DNA from: Methanolobus vulcani
GTDB lineage: Archaea > Halobacteriota > Methanosarcinia > Methanosarcinales > Methanosarcinaceae
Reading direction: 5' to 3'
Assembly (NCBI RefSeq): GCF_900100715.1
Contig: NZ_FNCA01000004.1
Coordinates: 248,001 to 312,000 of the forward strand
Length of the DNA: 64,000 nucleotides
Below the pieces are notes generated by a model. That model saw only the letters and a program-made list of their open reading frames with translations. It was not told where the DNA came from and did no database searches. The translations under genes and the position numbers were made by a program. This document shows, piece after piece, positions 55,465 to 64,000 of the stretch. Positions within the stretch are counted from its first letter, which is position 1. The number at the start of each line of letters is the position of its first letter.

Positions 55465-56417
55465 GAAGGCTGAGAAGCGGCAAGATTAGAGATCTGGTAC
55501 GTGAAACATCATTGTCAGTTAATGACCTGATATATCCGGTGTTTGTCAATGAAATAATAAACGAATCAGAGGAAGTAGCATCCATGCCAGGCGTGTTTAA
55601 CCTGCCATTGGACATGGTCGCAGACGATGCAAAAGAAGCTGCGGATCTCGGAATACCTGCCATGATACTTTTTGGCATTCCAGAGCATAAGGATGAGAAA
55701 GGAAGCAGTGCCTGGGGAGATGAAGACATTGTACAACAGGCAGTGCGCGAGATCAAGAATGAACTCGGAAAAGACATGCTTGTAATTACCGATGTCTGCC
55801 TTTGCGAATATACTGACCATGGACACTGTGGAATGGTTGATTTTGACACAGAAGAGATCATGAATGATCCAACTCTACCACTTCTTGGAAAGACCGCACT
55901 CAGCCATGTAAAAGCAGGAGCAGACATGGTTGCACCATCAGGAATGATGGACGGCATGATATCTGCAATTCGCAGTGAGCTTGATAAAAACAATTTCCAC
56001 AATACTCCAATTATGTCCTATGCTGCAAAATATTCATCAGCGTTTTATGGACCCTTCAGGGATGCAGCAGGTTCAGGATGCTGCTTCGGAGATAGATCCA
56101 CGCACCAGATGGATCCCGCAAATTCTGATGAAGCACTCATGGAAGCAGCTCTTGATATCGAAGAGGGGGCCGACATAATTATGGTCAAACCGGCACTTCC
56201 GTATCTTGATATATTATACCGCCTCAAGACAGAATTTGAAATTCCAACGGCAGCTTACAATGTCAGTGGTGAGTACTCAATGCTTAAGGCAGCAGCACAA
56301 AACGGCTGGCTTGATGAGAAACAGGTGATGTATGAATCCTTGATATCAATTAAGCGTGCAGGTGCTGATATGATTATTACTTATTTTGCCAAAGAAATGG
56401 CACAGATGTTAAAATGA
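55443..56417 (+). CDS. hemB: Delta-aminolevulinic acid dehydratase HemB (porphobilinogen synthase)
   Basis: A 324-residue enzyme condensing two ALA molecules to porphobilinogen. The zinc-binding cysteines are visible in [13 protein letters not shown], with the Schiff-base lysines in [16 protein letters not shown] and [10 protein letters not shown]. The N-terminus [11 protein letters not shown] fits the family (FPxxRxRRLR), so the ATG at 55443 inside hemA is preferred to the ATG at 55461. Confidence 0.97.
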   Translation: MFPERRMRRLRSGKIRDLVRETSLSVNDLIYPVFVNEIINESEEVASMPGVFNLPLDMVADDAKEAADLGIPAMILFGIPEHKDEKGSSAWGDEDIVQQAVREIKNELGKDMLVITDVCLCEYTDHGHCGMVDFDTEEIMNDPTLPLLGKTALSHVKAGADMVAPSGMMDGMISAIRSELDKNNFHNTPIMSYAAKYSSAFYGPFRDAAGSGCCFGDRSTHQMDPANSDEALMEAALDIEEGADIIMVKPALPYLDILYRLKTEFEIPTAAYNVSGEYSMLKAAAQNGWLDEKQVMYESLISIKRAGADMIITYFAKEMAQMLK

Positions 56418-56432
56418 TTACAGGGTGTTTAT

Positions 56433-57698
56433 ATGTCATTAGATAAGTCCAGAGATTTATACAATAAAGCAAGAACCCTCCTGCCAGGAGGAGTCAGCAG
56501 TCCGGTAAGAGCTATCAAACCATACCCATTCTACACTGAATCAGCATGCGGTTCTAAAATAAAAGACATTGATGGAAATGAGTACATCGACTACTGTCTT
56601 GCATATGGACCTAATATTCTGGGACACGCAAATCCCACCATCAAACAGGCAATAATTGACCAGCTTGATAAAGGATGGCTCTACGGCACACCAACAGACC
56701 TTGAAGTAAAACTTGCTGAGAAGATAGCAGCACTTTACCCAAGCATCGATATGCTCAGGTTCGTTTCAACAGGAACCGAAGCAACTATGAGTGCACTTCG
56801 TGCAGCAAGGGGATTCACAGGCAAGAACAAGTTCATTAAGATCGAAGGTGGATTCCACGGTGCACATGATGCCGTACTGGTTAAAGCCGGCTCAGGTGCA
56901 ACAACTCTTGGAAAGCCAGATTCACTTGGAATTCCAGAGGACTTTACAAAACACACATTACAGACACCTTTTAACGATATTGAAGCACTTACCCAGTTAA
57001 TTGAAAAGAACCAGGACGATATGGCAGCGGTCATACTTGAACCTGTAATGGGTAATATTGGTCCTGTACTTCCAGAGGGAGATTACCTCAAAGAGGTTCG
57101 CAAAGTTACAGAAGAAAATGATGTAGTACTCATCTTTGACGAAGTTATCACAGGTTTCAGGCTTGCAATGGGTGGAGCACAGGAATACTTCGGCGTTACA
57201 CCTGATATGACAACACTGGGAAAGATCGTCGGTGGAGGAATGCCAATCGGAGTTTTCGGAGGAAAGAAGGAGATCATTGAAATGATTGCACCTTCCGGAA
57301 GCGTTTATCAGGCAGGAACCTTCAGCGGAAGCCCGGCTTCAGTTGCAGCAGGACTTACAGTAATTGATGTACTTGAAAAAGAAGAAGTACACAAGAACCT
57401 TAATGCAACAGGAGACATGATGAGAAGCAGATTGTCTGAAATTGTTGCAGACCTCAATCTCGACTATAACGTAGTTGGAATTGCATCCATGTTCAAGATA
57501 TTCTTTGGAGACAAACCACTTAACTACCAGGATGTTCTCAAATGTGACAAGGAAGGATACCTGAAGTTCTTCTTCAAGATGCTTGACAGTGGTGTATTCT
57601 TACCACCATCACAATTTGAGACAAATTTCATCTCAACTGCACACAGCGAAGAGGATATTGAAAAGACACTCTCCTCATACGAAGCAAATCTTAAATGA
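56433..57698 (+). CDS. hemL: Glutamate-1-semialdehyde 2,1-aminomutase HemL
   Basis: A 421-residue PLP enzyme that converts glutamate-1-semialdehyde to 5-aminolevulinate. The motif [18 protein letters not shown] is at the N-terminus, [20 protein letters not shown] is the PLP-pocket strand with aspartate, and [18 protein letters not shown] holds the catalytic lysine. Standard length. Located 15 bp after hemB. Confidence 0.97.
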   Translation: MSLDKSRDLYNKARTLLPGGVSSPVRAIKPYPFYTESACGSKIKDIDGNEYIDYCLAYGPNILGHANPTIKQAIIDQLDKGWLYGTPTDLEVKLAEKIAALYPSIDMLRFVSTGTEATMSALRAARGFTGKNKFIKIEGGFHGAHDAVLVKAGSGATTLGKPDSLGIPEDFTKHTLQTPFNDIEALTQLIEKNQDDMAAVILEPVMGNIGPVLPEGDYLKEVRKVTEENDVVLIFDEVITGFRLAMGGAQEYFGVTPDMTTLGKIVGGGMPIGVFGGKKEIIEMIAPSGSVYQAGTFSGSPASVAAGLTVIDVLEKEEVHKNLNATGDMMRSRLSEIVADLNLDYNVVGIASMFKIFFGDKPLNYQDVLKCDKEGYLKFFFKMLDSGVFLPPSQFETNFISTAHSEEDIEKTLSSYEANLK

Positions 57699-57711
57699 AC
57701 GGTGAATTCAC

Positions 57712-58659
57712 ATGATAATAGGAACCCGTGGAAGTGCACTGGCTATTGCACAAACAGAGACAATAGAACGTCTCCTTTCAGAACTTGGAGTCAGCACAAC
57801 CCGGAAGATAATCAAAACATCCGGTGATACTTTCACAGACAGGCCACTCCATGAAGTTGCCGGAGTCGGAGCCTTTGTCAGGGAGCTGGATGACAGGATG
57901 ATCGATGGTGAGATCGACATATCAGTTCATTCAATGAAAGATCTACCAACAATCCGACCTGATGAACTTGCTACATCTGCGGTGCTTAAACGTGATTCAC
58001 CATATGATGTACTTCTTACAACAGACGGATCAAGGATAGATGATCTTCCTGAAGGAGCAGTACTTGGTACGACATCAATGCGCAGAAGAGCCCAGATACT
58101 CAGATACAGACCTGATCTCCATGTACAGGATCTCAGGGGAAACATCAACACAAGAATAAGGAAACTTGAAGAAGGACTTTATGATGGAATTCTTCTCGCA
58201 GAAGCAGGCCTTCAGAGAATGGGCTGGGAAATGGATGTGGAACGTCTTGATCCACAGTTCTTCTGTCCCTCTGCAAACCAGGGAACAATAGCTGTGGTCA
58301 CACCTGCCGGAAGTGAGGCAGAAGAAGTAACTTCTAACCTGGACCACCAGCAGACCAGAATTGAGACTGAAATTGAACGTATAGTCATTACTGATGTAGA
58401 AGGTGGATGTACTGCACCAATAGGTTCCTTTGCTCAGTTTATAAATGAAGATGAGATCAGTGTATGCTGCGAAGTACTGGCACTTGACGGTTCAGAGCAT
58501 GTACGTATTGAAGAAGTTATCCAGGCTGAAACATATCAGGAACATGCCGGAATGATAGCAAAAGAACTTGTACAGATGGGCGGAAAAGAACTTGTGCAGA
58601 GAGCTGTCTGCCAGTTGAGTGCAGGAACAGCCACAGAGGTGCAGGGACAATATGATTAA
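57712..58659 (+). CDS. hemC: Porphobilinogen deaminase HemC (hydroxymethylbilane synthase)
   Basis: A 315-residue enzyme assembling four porphobilinogens into hydroxymethylbilane. MIIGTRGSALAIAQTETI at the N-terminus, SVHSMKDLPT, LGTTSMRRRAQILRYRPDL and the cofactor-binding cysteine in VEGGCTAPIGSFA are all present. It is the last heme gene of the operon. Genes for uroporphyrinogen III synthase and its methyltransferase are not in the window. Confidence 0.97.
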   Translation: MIIGTRGSALAIAQTETIERLLSELGVSTTRKIIKTSGDTFTDRPLHEVAGVGAFVRELDDRMIDGEIDISVHSMKDLPTIRPDELATSAVLKRDSPYDVLLTTDGSRIDDLPEGAVLGTTSMRRRAQILRYRPDLHVQDLRGNINTRIRKLEEGLYDGILLAEAGLQRMGWEMDVERLDPQFFCPSANQGTIAVVTPAGSEAEEVTSNLDHQQTRIETEIERIVITDVEGGCTAPIGSFAQFINEDEISVCCEVLALDGSEHVRIEEVIQAETYQEHAGMIAKELVQMGGKELVQRAVCQLSAGTATEVQGQYD

Positions 58660-59554
58660 AATAACAGGAATCGAACTTGAGAATCCAACTATACTGGCAG
58701 CCGGAATAATGGGAACCACTGGTGCATCCCTTGCACGCGTGGCAAAGGAAGGGGCCGGAGCAATAGTTACAAAGTCCATCGGCCCGGAACCAAAGGAAGG
58801 ACACAAGAACCCAAGCATGATAGACCTTGGTTACGGTTTTTTGAATGCTATGGGATTACCTAACCCATCTTATCCTGATTTTAAGAAAGAGCTTGCAATT
58901 GCAAAGAAACAAGCCGGCACTCCGGTTATTGCAAGTATATTCGGAGGAAACGAAGAAGAGTTTGTTGAAGTTGCGCAGGGACTTCTTGACTCAAATCCTG
59001 ATGCATTTGAACTAAATGTAAGCTGTCCGCATGCACTTGGATATGGTGCATCTGTTGGAAGCAATCCAGATGCAGTTGAGAGGATCACAGCTGCAGTAAA
59101 AGATGCAGTTGATATACCAGTATGGATAAAACTTACACCTAACGTCACTGACATAGTGACAATTGGAGATGCTGCCCAGAGAGGAGGAGCTGACGCAGTC
59201 GTTGCAATCAATACTGTGAAGGGGATGGCAATTGACATCGAAAGCGGTTATCCTATTCTTGGAAACAGATTTGGCGGACTTTCAGGAAAGGCAGTGAAGC
59301 CTGTTGCTATCAAATGTGTCTATGACCTTTATACAGCCTTGGATATACCTGTGATAGGCGTTGGAGGTGTTTACACCTGGGAGGATGCAATTGAAATGAT
59401 GATGGCAGGAGCTACTGCAGTACAGATCGGGTCTGCAGTTCATGAGGGACTACAAGTTTTCAGCTCGATTGCGACTGGTATTGAGATGTTCATTGCTGAA
59501 AGAGGATACAAGGACGTAACAGATGTCATCGGACTTGCACATGAGAGGATATAA
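58652..59554 (+). CDS. pyrD: Dihydroorotate dehydrogenase, class 1B, PyrD
   Basis: A 300-residue FMN enzyme of pyrimidine synthesis that oxidises dihydroorotate to orotate. The ATG at 58652 ([21 protein letters not shown]) overlaps hemC by 8 bp, although the frame is open from 58619. It has the class 1B cysteine base in [39 protein letters not shown] binds the FMN phosphate. Class 1B needs PyrK, which follows. Confidence 0.95.
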   Translation: MIKITGIELENPTILAAGIMGTTGASLARVAKEGAGAIVTKSIGPEPKEGHKNPSMIDLGYGFLNAMGLPNPSYPDFKKELAIAKKQAGTPVIASIFGGNEEEFVEVAQGLLDSNPDAFELNVSCPHALGYGASVGSNPDAVERITAAVKDAVDIPVWIKLTPNVTDIVTIGDAAQRGGADAVVAINTVKGMAIDIESGYPILGNRFGGLSGKAVKPVAIKCVYDLYTALDIPVIGVGGVYTWEDAIEMMMAGATAVQIGSAVHEGLQVFSSIATGIEMFIAERGYKDVTDVIGLAHERI

Positions 59555-60333
59555 TGTACCCCATCAACGTCAAAATTACTAAAATCATCAAGGAAACTCC
59601 ATCCACAAGGACTTTTGTTTTTGACAGATCATTTGATGAAGCCATACCCGGACAATTTGTAATGGTATGGATACATGGAGTTGATGAGATTCCCATGGGA
59701 TTATCAAGCAAGAACTCCATCACTGTACAAAAGATAGGAGATGCAACCGAGAAGTTATTCAATCTCAATGAAGGAGATTCAATTGGAATAAGAGGACCTT
59801 TCGGAAAAGGCTTCACACTTCCAGACAAAGATGAGAAAATCCTACTCATTGCAGGCGGAGTAGGTACTGTACCTATTGTAGCGCTGGCAAATCATGCAGC
59901 TTCTGAAGGTGTATGCATAACCACTATTCTTGGGGCCAGAAATGCCGATGAACTTCTCTTTGTTGACAAATTTACATCATACGGAGAACTTCACATAACT
60001 ACAGATGATGGTTCTGCACACAGGTGCGGTTTTGTAACTGATGTGCTTGCAGAGAGTGATATTTCATCCTTTGATAGAATATACACATGCGGTCCTGAAA
60101 TGATGATGAAATGCATCTTCGGAATGCTTGAAAATGAAGAGGCACTTGAGAAGACAGAGTTTAGCCTTCACAGATATTTCAAATGCGGAATTGGCGTATG
60201 TGGTGCCTGCTGCATGGATAAGAAAGGCTTAAGAGTTTGTAAGGACGGACCTGTATTCAATGGTTTAGAACTTGTTGATTCCGAACTTGGCAAATACATG
60301 CGTGGCCCAAGCGGTAATAAGAAGGATTTTTAA
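59554..60333 (+). CDS. pyrK: Dihydroorotate dehydrogenase electron transfer subunit PyrK
   Basis: A 259-residue FAD/[2Fe-2S] protein. A ferredoxin-reductase-type FAD domain (about 1-95) and NAD-binding domain ([20 protein letters not shown]) are followed by the C-terminal [2Fe-2S] motif [10 protein letters not shown]...C (about residues 211-229). It passes electrons from PyrD to NAD or another acceptor. Its ATG overlaps the pyrD stop by 1 bp. A hairpin terminator begins within its last codons. Confidence 0.95.
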   Translation: MYPINVKITKIIKETPSTRTFVFDRSFDEAIPGQFVMVWIHGVDEIPMGLSSKNSITVQKIGDATEKLFNLNEGDSIGIRGPFGKGFTLPDKDEKILLIAGGVGTVPIVALANHAASEGVCITTILGARNADELLFVDKFTSYGELHITTDDGSAHRCGFVTDVLAESDISSFDRIYTCGPEMMMKCIFGMLENEEALEKTEFSLHRYFKCGIGVCGACCMDKKGLRVCKDGPVFNGLELVDSELGKYMRGPSGNKKDF

Positions 60334-60354
60334 AATCCTTATTCTTTCTTTTTT
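60322..60354 (+). terminator. Hairpin terminator after pyrK
   Basis: AAGGATTTT-T-AAAATCCTT (60322-60340) forms a 9-bp stem, followed by ATTCTTTCTTTTTT. It should end the long ahb-hem-pyr transcript. Confidence 0.7.
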
Positions 60355-60492
60355 GACATAATCCTGATTATCTAGCTGATAGTTTGCTCGATTAGGTCAA
60401 CTGACAGCATAATCTATGGTTTTGAGTTTTCACTGAGATACTTCCAAAATCAAGATAAATGATTATGATAAGCATTATCACATTTTGTATTT

Positions 60493-60517
60493 TTTGGTAA
60501 TGTATATATATACCAAA
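60493..60517. promoter_or_regulatory. Dyad around the TATA box of the PEF-CTERM gene
   Basis: TTTGGTA (60493-60499) and TACCAAA (60511-60517) are perfectly complementary, with an 11-bp spacer rich in TATA. The promoter of the PEF-CTERM gene at 60572 therefore lies inside a probable operator. Confidence 0.45.
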
Positions 60518-60571
60518 TATATAGAAGATGCAGTATCAAAGATAATTTAGCATAAATCTTGGTGGTATGAT

Positions 60572-61234
60572 ATGAAAAACAATTTGAAAAATATAGCATT
60601 GGTGCTCATTGTTGCAATAATGCTGGCAGGAACAGCATCTGCTGCTGCTTCTGTGACTGTTACTGACGGAACAAGTAACCTGGACATATGGACATATGGA
60701 AACCATAATTCTGCAACAAGTGGATTCGAGTCATATTTCAGCAGCTCAATTGTCGGAAGTACATGGACAAATGCTGATGGCAGACTCGCAGTGATAAGTG
60801 AAGACGGCTACATGAATGTTGAGACAGAATATCCTGTAAATAACTTCTGCATCATATTTGCAAGTGACAGCAATGATGGATTTGCAAGAGTTTTTATTGA
60901 TGAAGAAATGGTCTGGCAGGGAGATACCTGGGCAGATGTAAGCCTTGGCCAAGACATCAACCAGCAGAAGATAAGATCACTCATGATCAATGGCCTTGAA
61001 TATAATACACATTCAATTGTCATCAAAAATGTCAATGTTGCGCAGGAAGAACAAATGGAAGTCAGAACTCTCAACGTTGAAGAGGCAAATGCGCATGACG
61101 GACATGTAACTATTTATGAATATGGTTACAATCTTCCTGATACTGAAGAAATTCCTGAGTTCCCAACAATTGCAGCACCTATCGCAGCAATAATCGGACT
61201 TGCTTTCATCTTCAGTAAGAGAAAGGAAGAGTAA
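60572..61234 (+). CDS. PEF-CTERM surface protein
   Basis: A 220-residue exported protein. The signal peptide covers residues 1-24 (NIALVLIVAIMLAGTASA), followed by an extracellular beta-rich domain with several tryptophans. The C-terminus has EIPEFPTIAAPIAAIIGL, a PEF motif and hydrophobic helix, ending FSKRKEE. This tripartite tail is the PEF-CTERM signal for archaeosortase C processing and lipid anchoring in Methanosarcinales. The mature domain itself is not recognised; a carbohydrate- or surface-binding role is possible. It is transcribed alone. Confidence 0.88.
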   Translation: MKNNLKNIALVLIVAIMLAGTASAAASVTVTDGTSNLDIWTYGNHNSATSGFESYFSSSIVGSTWTNADGRLAVISEDGYMNVETEYPVNNFCIIFASDSNDGFARVFIDEEMVWQGDTWADVSLGQDINQQKIRSLMINGLEYNTHSIVIKNVNVAQEEQMEVRTLNVEEANAHDGHVTIYEYGYNLPDTEEIPEFPTIAAPIAAIIGLAFIFSKRKEE

Positions 61235-61306
61235 ACTCATAATAATGATAAACAAAAACTAATGAAGCATTATAGCTTCATTTTCTTTTCTATTTTAAAA
61301 ATAGTA

Positions 61307-61543
61307 TTATGCAGAATATTCCTGCACCATTATCTTTGTGGCCATACCCATACCTAATGCGTAATCACAGCCGTTTATAGAAACAATAAGAGAGCCATTG
61401 ACACCTTTTTTGACTTTAAGCAGAGTATTCTCAATAAAACCCATTGATCTAAGACGACTTATCAGGCATTTACCTGCATTAATAGAAATAATCTTACTAT
61501 CCTTACCTTCAGGCATCATAGCAAGCGGTATTATTGGAGCCAT
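61307..61543 (-). CDS. feoA: FeoA-domain protein
   Basis: A 78-residue SH3-like FeoA protein. Characteristic features are KIISINAGKCLISRLRSMGF and NTLLKVKKGVNGSLIVSINGCDYALGMGMATKIMV. FeoA assists the ferrous-iron channel FeoB; no feoB is in the window, so it may act elsewhere or be a free-standing copy. The promoter region carries a DtxR-type iron box. Confidence 0.9.
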   Translation of the reverse strand: MAPIIPLAMMPEGKDSKIISINAGKCLISRLRSMGFIENTLLKVKKGVNGSLIVSINGCDYALGMGMATKIMVQEYSA

Positions 61544-61603
61544 TTTTTACCTCATTGGTTTTTAGAAGCTGCCGAAAGAATGTGATTTTACATCCTCGTA
61601 ATG

Positions 61604-61621
61604 AATTAGGCAACCCTAATT
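61604..61621. promoter_or_regulatory. DtxR/Idr-type iron-responsive operator upstream of feoA
   Basis: AATTAGG-CAAC-CCTAATT is a perfect 7-bp inverted repeat that includes the TTAGG...CCTAA halves seen in DtxR/IdeR-family sites. It is 60-78 bp upstream of the feoA start and overlaps the predicted transcription start downstream of a TATA region (about 61640-61655, minus strand). Repression by a metal-bound DtxR-type protein in iron excess is the natural reading. Confidence 0.6.
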
Positions 61622-61752
61622 TTACTTGACAATGCAATATAGTGTATAATAGTATATATAATTTCCCGGTTTCGAACAAAAATTGTCCATTGAACAATCT
61701 AACTTGATTTTCAACACAAGTGATTTAAATCTTAATTTGAATCCATACATCA

Positions 61753-62967
61753 ATGTCCATGGAATCTAAGAAATCTAAAATACCTGAGCTCATAATGGGT
61801 GTTAGAAACTTTGCAGCTCTTAAAGCATGCCAGCAACACGCAGATGCAGTTTACTTTTCTCTGGACAGACTAAGTCTAAGATCACGTGCACAGGAAATAA
61901 CTAGTGAAAACCTTGCTTCTTTTATTGATGAAATTCATGCTCATGGGCTTAAAGGTTACATGGCAGTGAATTCGGTAATATACCCGGATAACCTCACCGA
62001 ACTTGATGAAGTACTAGAATGTGCAGCCTCTGCAGAAGTCGATGCTGTTATTGCATGGGATCCTGCCACCATAACCAAAGCAGCAGAAAAAGATCTTCGC
62101 ATACACATATCAACTCAAGCTAATGTCTCAAACCAAATCACAGCAGAGTTTTACAGGTCACTGGGAGCCAGCAGGGTGGTACTTGCAAGAGAACTTAGCC
62201 TTGAGCAAATTGCTGAAATCAAAAAAGACACAAAAATGGAACTAGAAGCATTTGTGCACGGCGCAATGTGTCAGGCAGTCTCAGGCAGATGCTATCTTTC
62301 AGCTTACCTTCTTGGAAAATCAGGAAATTGTGGAGAATGCAGCCAGCCTTGCAGATGGGAATGGTCCCTTCATTCAGATAACGGTGCAATAGTCGATATT
62401 GAAGGAAAGTATCTTATGAGTGCAAAGGACCTTTGCATGATCGAGTACATACCCGAACTTGTAAAAGCCGGAATTGATTCATTCAAGGTTGAAGGAAGAT
62501 TACGTAATCCCGGATATACTGCAACTGTATCAGAGTCTTATCGAAATGCTATAGATCTGTTTAAAGAAGGGAATTTTACCAAAGAAAAAGTACTTCCACT
62601 TAAAGAGAAAATGGCACTCGAGTACAACAGAGGATTTTCAACAGGATTCTATTTCGGATATCCGGGACCTGACAGCCTGGCATTTGATTTCGATATGAAT
62701 GCATCCCCGGTTAAACGCGAAGCTGTGGGAATAGTAACGAATTATTATCCAAAGCAATCCGCTGCCGCAGTGAAACTTCTGGAACAGGGACTTGAGAATG
62801 GAGACAGAATCGTTATCGAAGGTAGTACTACCTATCTTGAACAGGAAGTCACATCCATTGCCTTGGAAGGCAGAGCAGTAAGTTCTGTGAAAAGAGGAAA
62901 TGAAATAGGACTTGCTGTTGAGGATATTGTTCGCAAAAATGACCGTGTTTTCAAGATAAGAAAATGA
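61753..62967 (+). CDS. Peptidase U32 family protein
   Basis: A 404-residue protein of the U32 family. The signature EAFVHGAMCQAVSGRCYLSAY is at about 164-184, followed by GNCGECSQPCRWEW. The cysteines in these segments are those that in related enzymes (TrhP, RlhA, UbiU/UbiV) bind an iron-sulfur cluster used in oxygen-independent hydroxylation of RNA or quinones. A hydroxylation or RNA-modification role is therefore more probable than proteolysis. Possible start variants: MSMES or the second methionine. Stands alone. Confidence 0.85.
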   Translation: MSMESKKSKIPELIMGVRNFAALKACQQHADAVYFSLDRLSLRSRAQEITSENLASFIDEIHAHGLKGYMAVNSVIYPDNLTELDEVLECAASAEVDAVIAWDPATITKAAEKDLRIHISTQANVSNQITAEFYRSLGASRVVLARELSLEQIAEIKKDTKMELEAFVHGAMCQAVSGRCYLSAYLLGKSGNCGECSQPCRWEWSLHSDNGAIVDIEGKYLMSAKDLCMIEYIPELVKAGIDSFKVEGRLRNPGYTATVSESYRNAIDLFKEGNFTKEKVLPLKEKMALEYNRGFSTGFYFGYPGPDSLAFDFDMNASPVKREAVGIVTNYYPKQSAAAVKLLEQGLENGDRIVIEGSTTYLEQEVTSIALEGRAVSSVKRGNEIGLAVEDIVRKNDRVFKIRK

Positions 62968-63085
62968 TAAATAAATTGTTACTTTTTTTAACCATCATTC
63001 ATATATTGAAACTATATATTTTCTTACCATATATATAATTCAGGTAGACAAAGTTCTTATGATAAATGAAATATAGAGAGGGGCG

Positions 63086-63101
63086 AGCAGGAACACCTGC
63101 T
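63086..63101 (+). promoter_or_regulatory. Leader hairpin before the truncated corrinoid gene
   Basis: AGCAGG-AACA-CCTGCT, a perfect 6-bp stem in the predicted leader of the corrinoid gene. A TATA box (ACCATATATATAA, about 63027-63039) lies upstream, giving a start near 63062. It may stabilise the mRNA or act in control. Confidence 0.45.
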
Positions 63102-63154
63102 TAGAAAGCAAACCTTTCAATTTCAAAGAACAATGTCTGAGGAATGATGAAATC

Positions 63155-63472
63155 ATGAATTATAGTGATTCTGCAAAGAGAGAGCTTATCAATAAGGCTA
63201 AAAATTCTGTAATTAACTTCAACGACGCTGAAGCAACAAATGTAGCAATGGAGACAATAAGGTCAGGCATTGATCCGGTAGACATCATTGAAGAAGGATT
63301 TATTGAGGGCATGAAAACAGTTGGTGACGGATTTGAATCTGGAAAACTTTCACTCATGGACATACTCACAGCTTCAAAGACAATGAACAAAGGAATATCA
63401 CTTCTTAAACCGGCAGCCATCAGTACCCATGAAGACAGCTGTTTCTTTGGAAACTTAATGTTGTCACTTTAA
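63155..63472 (+). CDS. Truncated corrinoid protein (N-terminal B12-binding cap domain only)
   Basis: A 105-residue protein. Residues 1-90 match the helical cap domain of methyltransferase cognate corrinoid proteins (MtbC/MttC/MtmC type): LINKAKNSVINFNDAEATNV, IIEEGFIEGMKTVGDGFESG and LSLMDILTASKTMNKGI. The corrinoid-binding Rossmann domain with DxHxxG is missing; the C-terminus is an unrelated 15-residue tail. Normal length is about 210-220 residues. The gene has a leader hairpin and a neat terminator, so it may be expressed as a short protein, or it may be a decayed gene. Confidence 0.8.
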   Translation: MNYSDSAKRELINKAKNSVINFNDAEATNVAMETIRSGIDPVDIIEEGFIEGMKTVGDGFESGKLSLMDILTASKTMNKGISLLKPAAISTHEDSCFFGNLMLSL

Positions 63473-63479
63473 ATGAAAA

Positions 63480-63495
63480 GTATGCGAGAGCATAC
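63480..63495 (+). terminator. Hairpin terminator after the truncated corrinoid gene
   Basis: GTATGC-GAGA-GCATAC forms a 6-bp stem with a GNRA tetraloop, followed by ATCAAATTTCTGTTTTTC. It lies 7 bp after the stop codon. Confidence 0.6.
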
Positions 63496-63627
63496 ATCAA
63501 ATTTCTGTTTTTCTTCTATTGTTTCTCTTCTTATAGATATCGATTCACACTTGTCTTATTCCTGAATGATAAGATAATATATTAGTGCCAACAATATTAC
63601 CGCCATTAAGACTTGAAGAGGAATATT

Positions 63628-64000
63628 ATGGACGAATTCATGCAGGCAGCTATCGATGAAGCTAAAAAAGGAATGAAAGAAGGTGGAATACCTATCGGAT
63701 CAGTTCTTGTGAAAGAAGGAAAGATCATTGGAAGAGGTCATAATAGAAGAGTTCAACATGATGATCCCCTTGCACATGCAGAGATTGACTGCATACGTAA
63801 TGCAGGAAGGATTGGAAAATACCAGGGAACTACAATATACTCCACACTAATGCCATGTTATCTCTGTGCCGGAGCTATTGTACAATTCGGCATAAAAAAA
63901 GTAATTGCAGGAGAATCAAAAACTTTTGATGGTGCTGCAGAGTTCATGAAGGAACATGGTGTTGAGGTTATTGACCTTGATATTGATGAATGCAAAGATA
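63628..64000 (+). CDS. Cytosine deaminase-like nucleoside/base deaminase (partial)
   Basis: The ORF begins at the ATG at 63628 with GAGG upstream and runs off the right edge (124 residues visible). Zinc-site motifs of the cytidine deaminase fold are present: the HAE motif in PLAHAEIDCIRN and PCYLC in STLMPCYLCAGAI. The surrounding sequence (GGIPIGSVLVKEGKIIGRGHN) resembles yeast-type cytosine deaminase more than tRNA adenosine deaminase. It probably salvages cytosine to uracil. Only the last part of the protein is missing. Confidence 0.85.
   Translation, partial: MDEFMQAAIDEAKKGMKEGGIPIGSVLVKEGKIIGRGHNRRVQHDDPLAHAEIDCIRNAGRIGKYQGTTIYSTLMPCYLCAGAIVQFGIKKVIAGESKTFDGAAEFMKEHGVEVIDLDIDECKD

Overview
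The window comes from the chromosome of a methylotrophic, cytochrome-containing methanogen of the order Methanosarcinales. The base composition is AT-rich and the genes resemble a Methanolobus/Methanosarcina-type organism. The assignment rests on an F420H2 dehydrogenase (Fpo) operon, coenzyme F420 genes (cofG, cofH, cofC), methanofuran genes (mfnD, mfnF, mfnE), an archaeal A1Ao ATP synthase in the Methanosarcina aha order, geranylgeranyl reductase with its ferredoxin, siroheme-dependent heme synthesis (ahb), c-type cytochrome maturation, and a PEF-CTERM surface protein. No CRISPR array, rRNA or intact mobile element was seen.

Layout. 1-5.6 kb: fpoA-B-C-D-H-I-J1-J2-K-L on the minus strand (fpoL runs off the left edge). 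5.9-7.5 kb: a zinc-finger protein, a DUF22-like protein and an Lrp/AsnC regulator. 7.7-13.5 kb: a ferredoxin/CrtI-like flavoprotein pair, cofG-cofH-cofC, then a second ferredoxin/flavoprotein pair (geranylgeranyl reductase). 13.6-16.4 kb: trkA-trkH. 16.6-20.4 kb: grpE-dnaK-dnaJ. 20.5-23.2 kb: an unknown membrane protein, a FilR1-like regulator, two tiny zinc-ribbon genes and a long non-coding stretch with a strongly folded RNA-like island. 23.2-25.9 kb: mfnD-mfnF-mfnE. 26.0-26.6 kb: a zinc-ribbon protein, aEF-1beta and tRNA-Ala(CGC). 26.7-37.2 kb: accessory genes, namely a second FilR1-like regulator, an RGG zinc-ribbon protein, a nine-heme cytochrome c, an ArsR-like regulator facing an MTH865-like gene, a Kef antiporter, a cupin, a probably frameshifted small gene, a DUF1638 protein and a KUP transporter. 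37.4-39.9 kb: an SMR transporter, fetAB-like ABC genes and a peroxiredoxin. 39.9-48.4 kb: ahaH-I-K-E-C-F-A-B-D-G. 48.6-51.2 kb: a minus-strand operon ccmD-ccmE-polyprenyl synthase-radical SAM. 51.4-60.3 kb: ahbD-ahbA-ahbB-sirC-hemA-hemB-hemL-hemC-pyrD-pyrK. 60.5-64 kb: PEF-CTERM protein, FeoA-like protein, U32 peptidase, truncated corrinoid protein and a partial cytosine deaminase.

How the genes fit together. Fpo oxidises F420H2 and passes electrons through methanophenazine to a cytochrome-based chain. The A-ATPase uses the resulting ion gradient, the ahb/hem genes make the heme, ccmDE handle heme attachment, and the nine-heme cytochrome is a possible client. The cof and mfn genes make the C1 and hydride cofactors. 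Three distinct potassium systems (Trk, Kef-type, KUP) suggest active osmotic control. FetAB-like, FeoA-like, peroxiredoxin and cupin genes make up a metal and oxidative-stress component, with well-formed palindromic operators upstream of several of them.

The least explained material is: (i) the ccmD-ccmE-prenyl synthase-radical SAM operon, whose first gene lacks a standard start codon; (ii) the nine-heme cytochrome next to a cysteine-containing regulator with a nested operator; (iii) the folded non-coding island at 22.4-22.6 kb beside two zinc-ribbon microgenes; (iv) a small gene with a strong ribosome binding site that is split by a frameshift. All functional statements come from reading the translated sequence and family knowledge; no database search was possible.
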